From NCBI RefSeq assembly GCF_913058315.1, contig NZ_CAJXQY010000019.1:1-53296 (forward strand): a stretch of 53,296 nucleotides of DNA, given 5' to 3'. Below the pieces are notes generated by a model that worked only from the letters and a program-made list of their open reading frames with translations, searched no databases and was not told the DNA's origin. Below are positions 1-7,605 of this stretch, piece after piece. The stretch comes from an uncultured Alteromonas sp. (GTDB taxonomy: Bacteria > Pseudomonadota > Gammaproteobacteria > Enterobacterales > Alteromonadaceae). How positions within the stretch are numbered: position 1 is the first letter of the stretch; each line of letters starts with the position of its first letter. A program made the position numbers and the translations under genes.

Positions 1-43
1 ACCTCTCTATTCGTCGGCAGCGTCAGATGTGTATAAGAGACAG
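1..43 (+). other. Illumina Nextera adapter left in the contig (artefact)
   Basis: Bases 25-43 are exactly the Tn5 mosaic-end sequence AGATGTGTATAAGAGACAG. Bases 11-24 (TCGTCGGCAGCGTC) are the Nextera read-1 adapter part that precedes it. Bases 3-10 (CTCTCTAT) match an i5 index I know as S502, and bases 1-2 fit the end of the P5 oligonucleotide. The whole stretch is library-preparation sequence, not organism DNA. The genomic sequence starts at 44, inside a halogenase gene whose 3' part is therefore missing. Confidence 0.97.
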
Positions 44-278
44 GTTTAATGGTGCCCTGGGTTTCCCTCAGAAAGGCTTTTTCGTCGATCCCTAAAAAGC
101 GGTTAAAAGTCTGGATTGGCGGGATTGTTGCTTCGCCAACGCCTACAATACCAATTTGCTCGGACTCGACGAGTTCGATAGTAACGCTGTTACCCAGCAC
201 TTTGTTAAGCAGTGCGGCAGTCATCCAACCGGCTGTGCCGCCTCCGGCAATGACCACTTTTTTAATTGCATCAGGCAT
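44..278 (-). CDS. Flavin-dependent tryptophan halogenase-like protein, N-terminal fragment
   Basis: This is the first 78 codons of a PrnA-type flavin-dependent halogenase; the rest is lost at the contig edge. The protein starts [20 protein letters not shown], with the FAD-binding GxGxxG signature at residues 11-16. The family motif [11 protein letters not shown] follows at about residues 46-56. The ATG at 278 has an AAAGGA Shine-Dalgarno sequence six bases upstream. Full-length members run to about 500-540 residues and carry a WxWxIP motif that would lie in the missing part. It lies behind the TonB receptor on the same strand. Such halogenase homologues often sit beside TonB receptors in Alteromonadales and Caulobacter carbohydrate loci, and their true substrate is usually unknown, so tryptophan halogenation is not certain. 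Confidence 0.88.
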
Positions 279-357
279 GAATCATCCTTTGAGCATGTTT
301 TCATCGGTTTGCTTTTGACTCTAGTGAAATTACAATGAAAAGCAAACCTGCCAGAAC

Positions 358-386
358 AAAAAAGCCCCACAAATGCGGGGCTTTTT
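358..386 (-). terminator. Rho-independent terminator after the TonB receptor
   Basis: A hairpin with GCCCC at 364-368 and GGGGC at 377-381 has an 8-base loop, six A's on its left and five T's on its right. It can therefore act on either strand. It lies 12 bases past the receptor stop codon and before the halogenase gene, so halogenase expression would need read-through or its own promoter. Confidence 0.85.
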
Positions 387-398
387 AACAGGTTACTC

Positions 399-3326
399 TT
401 AGTAGAACGAGTAGTTGAAGTTCAGCATGTAAGAAGGACCAAACTCACGTCGCAGGGTCACGATGCCGTCGCCGCCGATGGTTTCTTCTTTTTCATCTGT
501 CAGGTTAGTACCCTGCAGTGAAATACGCAGACCTTCAAGGTACTCAATACCACTGCCTTCAAAGTCGTAGCTGATTTGCGCATCAACCTGAGTGATCTTG
601 TCACGGGTTGCGGTTTCAATTTTGTTAGAGCCACCACGCTGGTAGGTTGCAAATTCAGAGCGGTCGGTAGCGGCCACACGAACTTCAAAACCATTCATCT
701 CGTAGTAAGCAGTCAGTGACAATACCTGGTCAGACTGACCTGGAATTGGGTTTCCATTTTCCAGTTCTGCATCGATGATAGTGGCAGAGCCTGCAAAACC
801 AAAGCCTTCCAGTGCACCAATAAAGTTACCCAGTGGGATATTGGCGGTCAGCTCAGCACCTTTTACTTCACCTTTCAGACCATCCTGGAAGTACTCGAAA
901 TAACCAAAGTCCGGCGGCGTAGCTAAATCACCTGCGTTGTATGCCACGTTGGCCGGACCATACAGACCGGTGGTCTGGATAATACGGTCGTGGAAGCCAG
1001 GGATAAAGTAGTTGGCGCCATTGTTGGTTGAATCGTTGGTAAAGTCGATTAACTCACGAGCGTCATCTGTCCAGTTAACCAGGTCTTTGTAGAAGAACGT
1101 TAAGGCAACATAACCTTCGTTGTCGAAGTACTTCTCGAAAGACAGGTCGAAGTTATTGGCTTCAAGCGGACGTAACGACGGGTTACCCTGGAACTTGCTC
1201 CATGGAGAACCTAATTGCTCTACATCTGCCTGGCTGTTTGGAATCGTAATTAAGTCAACGTTCTGGTCGAACTTAACAAAACCTGATGCCTTCATCTGAT
1301 CGATACGGGCACGGCTGATGGTTTTGTTGGCCGCGACACGAATGTACTGGTTGTCGTCAACTTCAATGCTTACGTTCAGGCTTGGCAGGAAGTGGCTGTA
1401 CTCATCGCCGTCACTTAAGATACAGTCTGAATCTACCTGGCCGTCGTTGTTGTCGTCACATACGGCGAAGTTTGAGCCGACAATACCCAGATAACCAGTA
1501 GACGACTGAGTGGTATCCACATACTGCGCACCAAAGTTACCAATAACCGGGAAGCCATTGATTTCAGTTTCGAAATCAAACTTGGCATAAATGGTCACAA
1601 CTTCTTCGTCAACGGTGTAGCTGTCACCTAAACGGTCCGGCTCAAGCAGGCCTGCGTCATTCAGGGTATATTCGCCATCGTTGTACGGGGCAAAACCGTC
1701 GTAAGCAACTACCTGACCAAAGCCTGCCCAGCTCAGATCGGCCAGTCCGTTATACAGGTACTCTGAAGGAATGGCTTCTGAGTAAGGGTAAGAGGAAGCA
1801 GTGGCAAAGAAACCTTTGTTGTCCTTCATCTTGTAACGATCGCTGTAGTTAACACCATACTGAATCTTGTTGATAATTCCCCACTCTACATAGCCTTCTG
1901 CTTCAACCCGAACTGTAGTCAGTTCTTCTTCGAAGTCTGCGTAGTTTAAGAAACCATCCTGTGCATTTAAGTAGCTGAATGGGATTGGGTTGCCATCAGC
2001 GTCAGTAAATACAGTGTTTACGCCTGTAGCAAACTGGTCGGCAATGTTAGCCATACCGCCACCCCATTGCTGCGGGCCGGTAAGTTGTAACAGAGATGGA
2101 TCGGAGAATGCTTCCAGACCCGTGCTGCCAGTGAAGAATACCCCGTTAGGACTCATTTGGAATTGGCGGGTGCCGAAAGAATCGATGGCACCGTTACGGG
2201 CTAAACCAGCGTAAGACTCACCACGCAGGTCGCGTTTTTCTGACTGACTGTTGGCTGCATCAACCATTACCGACCAGTTGTCATCAATGTTGTATTTAAC
2301 GTTCAGACCAAAAGTTTGCAGCTCACCGTCTTTTTGCGCCGGGTCAGTACGCAGCACCGGGTTAACGCCCACCTGAGTACCAGAAACATTGGTGCCGCTA
2401 CCGCTTAGTGAAGCCGGATCGGCATTGAAGGGTTCGATAAAACCACGAATAACGCCTGAATCTGAGTAATCGATACTCAGCGCATCTACTACGATATCGA
2501 GATTATCGGTAGGACGCCATTGGAGTACGGCTGAAATGGTGTCACGGTCGAGTTCACGGCTGATGGCCTGAGTATCCAGACCCGATGGCGTGATTTGACC
2601 TGCGTCATTGGCACTGTATCCCCACACACCATATTTACGTTCGTTACGTGGTGATTCAGTGGTCGCCAGTGCCACAGCAATACCCACTGTGTCATCAGCA
2701 AATTTTTCAACAAAAGATAACGCCAGGCGTTTGCCGGTGTTATCAAATTCCGGGTTGTCAGAGTCGTTACCGCCCATCTCATAAACACCGGTCAGTGTCA
2801 GTGTTTCCTGTGCTGCAAGCGGACGTACAGTTTGTAAATCAACCGTACCACCAATGCCCTGAACCATCAGGTTGGCTTCAGTGGTTTTATAAATGGTTGC
2901 ACCGGTCATGATTTCAGAAGGGTACAGGTCGTATTCAACGCCACGGTTATCGCCAATACCAATCAGCTCACGGCCATTTAAGGATGTACCGGTGAAATCT
3001 TCTTTAAAACCACGAACAGAGATACCCGAAGTCCGGCCGCCAACGCGCTCGCCGGCAAGACCTGGCAGACGTGCCAGTGATTCAGCAATCGAAGAGTCTG
3101 GTAATTTACCGATGTCTTCGGCAGAAATGGCTTCAACAATCGACGTGTTGTCCATCTTGATGGCCTGAGCACGCATCAAGGAGCCGCGAATACCTTTTAC
3201 TGCAATTACTTCTACATCAGGTTCTTTGGCGCTATTGTTTTCTTGTGATAACGCGTGGCCTGAATACATTGCTGAGGTCACAGCCAGTGACAACAGTGCT
3301 GGTTTAAAAATGTGTTTAGTCTTCAT
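399..3326 (-). CDS. TonB-dependent outer-membrane receptor
   Basis: A 975-residue outer-membrane active transporter, driven by TonB-ExbB-ExbD, probably for a carbohydrate or other large nutrient. A signal peptide spans residues 1-27, with cleavage likely after ALS. A TonB-box-like stretch follows around VEVIAVKG. The plug domain (about residues 55-170) contains IGKLPDSSIAESLARLPGL and ISVRGF, typical of the large TonB-Xanthomonas/Caulobacter receptor group. The rest is a long beta-barrel ending in the aromatic outer-membrane signature NYSFY. ATG at 3326 has an AGGG ribosome site eight bases upstream. A promoter and dyad operator lie just upstream. The substrate cannot be read from sequence; pairing with a halogenase homologue and a LacI-like operator suggests sugar control, which is inference. 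Confidence 0.95.
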   Translation of the reverse strand: MKTKHIFKPALLSLAVTSAMYSGHALSQENNSAKEPDVEVIAVKGIRGSLMRAQAIKMDNTSIVEAISAEDIGKLPDSSIAESLARLPGLAGERVGGRTSGISVRGFKEDFTGTSLNGRELIGIGDNRGVEYDLYPSEIMTGATIYKTTEANLMVQGIGGTVDLQTVRPLAAQETLTLTGVYEMGGNDSDNPEFDNTGKRLALSFVEKFADDTVGIAVALATTESPRNERKYGVWGYSANDAGQITPSGLDTQAISRELDRDTISAVLQWRPTDNLDIVVDALSIDYSDSGVIRGFIEPFNADPASLSGSGTNVSGTQVGVNPVLRTDPAQKDGELQTFGLNVKYNIDDNWSVMVDAANSQSEKRDLRGESYAGLARNGAIDSFGTRQFQMSPNGVFFTGSTGLEAFSDPSLLQLTGPQQWGGGMANIADQFATGVNTVFTDADGNPIPFSYLNAQDGFLNYADFEEELTTVRVEAEGYVEWGIINKIQYGVNYSDRYKMKDNKGFFATASSYPYSEAIPSEYLYNGLADLSWAGFGQVVAYDGFAPYNDGEYTLNDAGLLEPDRLGDSYTVDEEVVTIYAKFDFETEINGFPVIGNFGAQYVDTTQSSTGYLGIVGSNFAVCDDNNDGQVDSDCILSDGDEYSHFLPSLNVSIEVDDNQYIRVAANKTISRARIDQMKASGFVKFDQNVDLITIPNSQADVEQLGSPWSKFQGNPSLRPLEANNFDLSFEKYFDNEGYVALTFFYKDLVNWTDDARELIDFTNDSTNNGANYFIPGFHDRIIQTTGLYGPANVAYNAGDLATPPDFGYFEYFQDGLKGEVKGAELTANIPLGNFIGALEGFGFAGSATIIDAELENGNPIPGQSDQVLSLTAYYEMNGFEVRVAATDRSEFATYQRGGSNKIETATRDKITQVDAQISYDFEGSGIEYLEGLRISLQGTNLTDEKEETIGGDGIVTLRREFGPSYMLNFNYSFY

Positions 3327-3362
3327 GTTTAGTGCCCTAACTAAAGTGTGAACGGTGCAATC

Positions 3363-3408
3363 TTGTTACATCGATGTTAACAATAGTTAAAGTTTTAGCG
3401 GGCGTCAA
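3363..3408 (-). promoter_or_regulatory. Promoter and overlapping dyad operator of the TonB receptor gene
   Basis: On the minus strand, TTGACG (3403-3408) and TATTGT (3380-3385) are separated by exactly 17 bases, giving a good sigma-70 promoter. Immediately downstream and overlapping the predicted start site is the dyad ACATCGATGT (3368-3377). It is flanked by TTGTT on one side and AACAA on the other, offset by one base. The CG-centred palindrome resembles LacI-family operators, and its position suits repression. No LacI-type gene lies in the window. Confidence 0.65.
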
Positions 3409-3803
3409 GTCATTTTCTTAATCAATTAAGTAAATTTTTTTAACTTTATTTACTGTGGCTTAGTGGTGGTATGTGTAGGTCGTTTATCCGGTTGGTTTTT
3501 TTCGATTAAGTATGATTATTAAAAATAAGTAAATAACGAATATTTTTTACATTTATAATTATGCATAAATAAAGATGATGCCTAACAATTTACTTAGTAA
3601 AGGTAGAACAAACTTCACAAAAGTATAAATTTAAGCGCTGATTATTTTGTTAAGTCTGTAAAGTGACTTAACCAGGCAGCAAACCGCAGCAAAATAGGCG
3701 CTGGCGCGGTGAATGTACTGGGCATTCTGAGCGGGGTTTGTTAGCTTAAGAAAACGTAATGAGCTACAACCTATCAGGCACCGATTGCCATGGAGTATGA
3801 ACA
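3409..3803. promoter_or_regulatory. A+T-rich divergent intergenic region with dyads
   Basis: This gene-free stretch separates the divergent receptor and beta-propeller genes. It is strongly A+T-rich to about 3640. It contains a perfect 8-8-8 dyad, GTTAAGTC (3649-3656) and GACTTAAC (3665-3672), and a 6-1-6 palindrome TTTACT-T-AGTAAA (3589-3601). These may be operators or small hairpins. I see no clear promoter for the plus-strand gene and no coding frame of note. The GTG start at 3804 has GGAG eight bases upstream. Confidence 0.45.
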
Positions 3804-5075
3804 GTGAAATTATTCGGTGGGTTATTTTTCTTTATCGTTATCGCGATTGTTGTATTTGGCTGGCTGAGCAGCGGGACCGGTTCCAATACTGCTGGCGGCG
3901 AAACACCTTATACACCTTCTGTTACCGAAATCGTTAAACCGGTGAAGCAGCATTACGAACCGGTTGCTGAGCGTCATTTTAAAAAGCCTCTTGTTGAACC
4001 CGTTAGTCTAGCAAATATTGGTCGTACTGATGTGTCCTGGGGTGCGGTGGGTAATGATACGGCAGGCGATATCTATGTTGGCCTGGCAGAGTCTTACGGC
4101 GATCCCAGGAGTGCGTATCTGGTTAAGATTAACGCCATGGGGCAGTCTGCAGTGCTGGGAGATGTATTAACCGAGCTTAAACGCGAAGGCATTGGTTCGG
4201 CTACACAGAGCCAGGGCAAAATTCACAGCCAGATTGTGCCCGCCCGTGACGGTTACATTTACTTTTCCAGTTTTGATGAAGCCGGCGAGACGGAGGTACG
4301 TTTACCTGACTACGGCGGTCATCTATGGCGGGTGAATTCAGCTTCCGGGCAATGGGAGCACTTGCTGGCCACACCGGAGGCACTTATTGCCGTGAATACC
4401 GATGGTCATTATGTTTATGCACTTGGCTATTGGGGTCATGTTTTATATCAGTACAACACGCAAACGGGTGAGGTACGGAAAAACGAAGTGGGTTCGGTGC
4501 CTGGTCATGTGTCGCGCCACTTTTTAGTTGATGGCAAGGGGCATGTGTATGTACCTAAAATATCGCAGAGCGGCATCAACACCGAACCTACGGCTATGCT
4601 GGTTGAGTTTGACCAGAACCTGAATCCGGTCACCGAGTATCCTCTACCAGATTACAAGAGCAAGAATATGGGCCGTTACCGGGGCATTATAGCCTATACC
4701 AATATGCGTAATGGTGATGTCTATTTCACGCTGGGACAGGGCTATTTACTGCAAATTCAGGCGAATGAATCGGGGGCTGAAAAGCTGATAAATCACGGCC
4801 TGTTTAATCCGGCTGGTGAGGCAAATATTCCCAGTTTGTTTACCATTGATGGTGAACAGTTTGTGATGGGGGTCAGTCGTCTATCAGACGCCGATGCGGA
4901 ATGGCTGATATATGAAAAAATATCCGGTGCCACGGTGAATTACACAATGCCCGAACTGAACGACTTTTTGTTTTTCGGGACTGAGGTGAAAGATGCCTCG
5001 GGCAACTTTTATCTGGTAGGGCAGGACCGCTCATCCCGCAAGCCGAAAGTGGTTAAATTAACTTTCCCGGAATAA
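3804..5075 (+). CDS. Membrane-anchored or secreted predicted beta-propeller protein
   Basis: A 423-residue protein of unknown function. A hydrophobic segment at residues 4-22 (signal peptide or anchor) is followed by a Pro/Thr-rich linker to about residue 70. The rest shows blade-like repeats of the form G-x-[IVL]-Y: GDIYVGL, GYIYFSS, GHYVYALGYWG, GHVYVPK, GDVYFTLG and GNFYLVG. This pattern points to a periplasmic or surface beta-propeller related to NHL, PQQ or SMP-30-like folds. No catalytic motif was identified. The start is GTG with GGAG upstream. It is monocistronic, with a hairpin right after the stop. It faces away from the TonB receptor, so a shared regulatory region is possible. Confidence 0.75.
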   Translation: MKLFGGLFFFIVIAIVVFGWLSSGTGSNTAGGETPYTPSVTEIVKPVKQHYEPVAERHFKKPLVEPVSLANIGRTDVSWGAVGNDTAGDIYVGLAESYGDPRSAYLVKINAMGQSAVLGDVLTELKREGIGSATQSQGKIHSQIVPARDGYIYFSSFDEAGETEVRLPDYGGHLWRVNSASGQWEHLLATPEALIAVNTDGHYVYALGYWGHVLYQYNTQTGEVRKNEVGSVPGHVSRHFLVDGKGHVYVPKISQSGINTEPTAMLVEFDQNLNPVTEYPLPDYKSKNMGRYRGIIAYTNMRNGDVYFTLGQGYLLQIQANESGAEKLINHGLFNPAGEANIPSLFTIDGEQFVMGVSRLSDADAEWLIYEKISGATVNYTMPELNDFLFFGTEVKDASGNFYLVGQDRSSRKPKVVKLTFPE

Positions 5076-5100
5076 TTGAGCGCCCTGAGTGGGCGCTCAA
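5076..5100 (+). terminator. Perfect 10-bp hairpin after the beta-propeller gene
   Basis: TTGAGCGCCC (5076-5085) and GGGCGCTCAA (5091-5100) form a perfect stem with a five-base loop directly after the TAA. There is no good T-tract behind it, so it may end transcription weakly or protect the 3' end of the message. Confidence 0.6.
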
Positions 5101-5129
5101 TCTCGGTGTAATCGGTAAGCCTGTGCCGG

Positions 5130-5258
5130 CTAGTCATTAGTTGGCGCAGTTTTACACAGTTGGTCGCCGTAGTAATTATTGGCATAGTTACAGGCCATTT
5201 CAGCCTGACGATTTTCAGCCGCGATCCGCTGTTTGATTTGGGCTATTAATTTACTCAT
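5130..5258 (-). CDS. Small 42-residue hypothetical protein
   Basis: A short frame encodes MSKLIAQIKQRIAAENRQAE followed by MACNYANNYYGDQLCKTAPTND. ATG at 5258 is preceded by a strong AAGGAG ribosome site at eight bases. A TATAGT element (5286-5291, minus strand) could be its -10 box. The N-terminal half looks like an amphipathic helix and the C-terminal half is Asn/Tyr-rich with two cysteines. I do not recognise a family. The ribosome site and clean intergenic placement argue for a real gene; the length keeps confidence moderate. Confidence 0.55.
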   Translation of the reverse strand: MSKLIAQIKQRIAAENRQAEMACNYANNYYGDQLCKTAPTND

Positions 5259-5328
5259 GTGTCTGTCTCCTTATTGGTTACAGACACTATAGAAGTGTTT
5301 TATATTTCTTTATATTAATTAAAAATGA

Positions 5329-6921
5329 TTACTCTGATAGGTTTTGTGAATCACTCCTGGTGAAATACATATCGCTGTATTCGTGAGCGTCTTTTTGCTT
5401 ATCAGTAAACGGATACAAGCTAAACCCGGTGATCTGCCGCTGTGTATTCACATCAAAGTGAATAAAGGCATCGCCGGCGGCGTTCTGGTTATCCCAGCGG
5501 ATCACAAAAGTATGATCGGCAAACGGTGTCAGGGTGCCGGTTAAGGTGGTCATTTTTTCGGATTGGATCCGCAACTCGCCGTTTACCATGGCAATGGTCA
5601 GTTGCCCAAACCACTGATCCGAGAATTGCCCGGCATAGGCAAGCGGATCCAGAATAACTTCTCCTGTTCCCTCAGGCACAGAATGATTGGCCAGATAAAC
5701 CGCTTCACGTTCGGCCTGATACTCTTTCAGGGTTTGAACCCAGTCTGTTTTTTCCTGGGGGGCCAGGTAGGCCTTTAAAATATGCTGCATTACAGCGCTG
5801 CGGGCACCGTAGTTTGAGCCGTTATTTAACAGCACAATGCCTAACTCAAGATCCGGCACCAGGGTTACGTAAGCCTGATAACCAGAGAGCGTGCCGGTAT
5901 GAGAGACCACTTTATGACCATACACATCCGCTAACCGCCAGCCCAGTCCATAGGACTTGAGGCTGATATTGTCCCATTCTTCATCCGTGCCGGAGACCGG
6001 TAAAACCTGATGGGCTTTTTGCATAAACGCGATCTGTGCAGGACTCAGCAAAGTCTGGCCATCAGCTGTTTGGCCGTCATTCAGCCACATGCTGACCCAC
6101 TTGAGCATTTCAGCCGCGTTACACACGATACCTCCCGCTGCCGCAGACACCAGTTCACTGCCGTGAATGGCATTACGTGGTATGGCATACAGACCGCGCT
6201 CATCATTGTGACCGTAACTCATTGCAACATTTTGCAACGCGCTATCGTTCAGATCGCCGGCAAAGCACTGCATGTCCAGTGGCGTAAATATCTTTTCTTT
6301 TATCACCTTGGCATAGGGTTTTTCGTAGAGCCGGGCCACCGCCTCTCCGGCGGTAATGAACATTAAGTTACTGTAGGCATATTCGCTGCGAAAACTGCTG
6401 ACCGGTGTTAAATAGCGCAGGTTGTGGATGATTTCCTGGCGGCTGAAGCCGCTCGGTTCCGGCCACAACATACTGTCTCCTGCACCGCTGGCAAGGCCTG
6501 AACGGTGGGTAAGCAGGTCCAGTAAAGTAAACTCCCGGGTAACCCAGGGATCCTGCATCTGAAACTCAGGCAGAATGTCAGTGACCTTGGTTTGCCAGCT
6601 CAGTGAAAATTCATCGATGGCCATGGCCAGGGCTGCAGCCGTGAAGGCTTTGGACGTCGAGGCCAGGCGAAAATACGTTTCCGGGGTAACTGCTGAGTCG
6701 TCAGTTAGGTTACGCTGTCCTACACCATTCAGATAAACTACCTGACCCTGATGGATGACACCAACACCCATGCCCGGCGTGTAAAACTCAGTCAAGGCTT
6801 GCTCGATAACGCGGGTGGTATTTTCAGGTGGTGCAGTCGGTAAGGCCGTAGAAGCGGAGCAGGCGGTCGTTGATAATAACACCAGGCTGGCAAAGAGATG
6901 GGTAGCGCGAGTGGCAAACAT
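5329..6921 (-). CDS. Serine hydrolase, class C beta-lactamase-related, with C-terminal DUF3471-like domain
   Basis: A 530-residue exported hydrolase of the beta-lactamase/DD-peptidase-like family (PF00144). Visible active-site motifs are S88-T-S-K91, Y183-S-N185 and H341-T-G343. The C-terminal part from about residue 425 resembles DUF3471, common in this family. The chosen ATG (6921) has AGGGA seven bases upstream and begins a signal peptide ending ...STTAC, so Cys21 may be a lipoprotein acylation site although the lipobox is imperfect. An in-frame extension to 7101 overlaps the tdk 3' end and lacks a signal peptide, so it was rejected. It lies 76 bases behind tdk on the same strand. Activity could be esterase, peptidase or lactamase; the sequence cannot decide. 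Confidence 0.92.
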   Translation of the reverse strand: MFATRATHLFASLVLLSTTACSASTALPTAPPENTTRVIEQALTEFYTPGMGVGVIHQGQVVYLNGVGQRNLTDDSAVTPETYFRLASTSKAFTAAALAMAIDEFSLSWQTKVTDILPEFQMQDPWVTREFTLLDLLTHRSGLASGAGDSMLWPEPSGFSRQEIIHNLRYLTPVSSFRSEYAYSNLMFITAGEAVARLYEKPYAKVIKEKIFTPLDMQCFAGDLNDSALQNVAMSYGHNDERGLYAIPRNAIHGSELVSAAAGGIVCNAAEMLKWVSMWLNDGQTADGQTLLSPAQIAFMQKAHQVLPVSGTDEEWDNISLKSYGLGWRLADVYGHKVVSHTGTLSGYQAYVTLVPDLELGIVLLNNGSNYGARSAVMQHILKAYLAPQEKTDWVQTLKEYQAEREAVYLANHSVPEGTGEVILDPLAYAGQFSDQWFGQLTIAMVNGELRIQSEKMTTLTGTLTPFADHTFVIRWDNQNAAGDAFIHFDVNTQRQITGFSLYPFTDKQKDAHEYSDMYFTRSDSQNLSE

Positions 6922-6997
6922 ACTGATTCCCTGAAAAATGAATATTTGGAATAATTTATTCAATTTGCAGGGTCGCGCTGCGATTGTCAATGTTATC

Positions 6998-7597
6998 TTA
7001 TGCTTCGCTGGATTTGGACGGGTCCCACACCAGCGCTTTGAAATGCTTACGGCACATGGATTCGTAGCGATCGTTGCCGCCAATTTCGACCTGGGCGCCA
7101 CTGGTCACCGCGACCCCGTTTTCATCGATACGCACCACAAAATTGGCTTTGCGACCACAATGACACACGGTTTTGAGTTCAAATAGTTTATCGGCCCAGG
7201 CCAGCAGGTAATGACTGCCGGTGAAGGTCTCCCCTAAGAAGTCGGTACGCAGGCCATAGGCCAGTACGGGAATATCCAACTCATCAACCACTTCAATAAG
7301 CTGCGATACCTGTGCTTTGGTTAAGAACTGCGCCTCATCAATAAAGACACAATCGACGTAGTGCTCACTGTGCAATTTCGCAATAAGAGTGAGCAAATCA
7401 TCATCTTCATTATAGAGCCTGGCGTCGGCTTCCAGACCAATGCGTGAAGCCACTTTACCGCTGCCGAAACGATTATCCAGCGCGAAAGTAAAAATGAGTG
7501 GGTTCATACCCCGTTCGCGATAGTTGTAAGCCGATTGAAGAAGTGAAGTTGATTTACCGGCATTCATTGCCGAATAATAAAAATATAGTTGCGCCAT
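6998..7597 (-). CDS. tdk: Thymidine kinase
   Basis: ATP-dependent phosphorylation of thymidine to dTMP in the pyrimidine salvage pathway, in the cytoplasm. The 199-residue protein has the P-loop SAMNAGKS (residues 9-16), the Walker-B-like FIDEAQF (85-91, with the catalytic glutamate expected in DEAQ) and the lasso/zinc region with C145, C147, C182 and H185. Length equals the bacterial type II enzyme. It follows the GGDEF/EAL gene by only eight bases, so the two are probably co-transcribed. Confidence 0.97.
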   Translation of the reverse strand: MAQLYFYYSAMNAGKSTSLLQSAYNYRERGMNPLIFTFALDNRFGSGKVASRIGLEADARLYNEDDDLLTLIAKLHSEHYVDCVFIDEAQFLTKAQVSQLIEVVDELDIPVLAYGLRTDFLGETFTGSHYLLAWADKLFELKTVCHCGRKANFVVRIDENGVAVTSGAQVEIGGNDRYESMCRKHFKALVWDPSKSSEA

Positions 7598-7605
7598 AGT
7601 CTTTT

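Noticed and set aside
2489..2788. 99-codon frame within the TonB receptor gene
   Set aside because: Same strand, other frame, within a conserved barrel; no start signals.
6922..7101. 60-residue N-terminal extension of the serine hydrolase
   Set aside because: It overlaps the end of tdk, has no signal peptide or ribosome site, and the internal ATG at 6921 has both.
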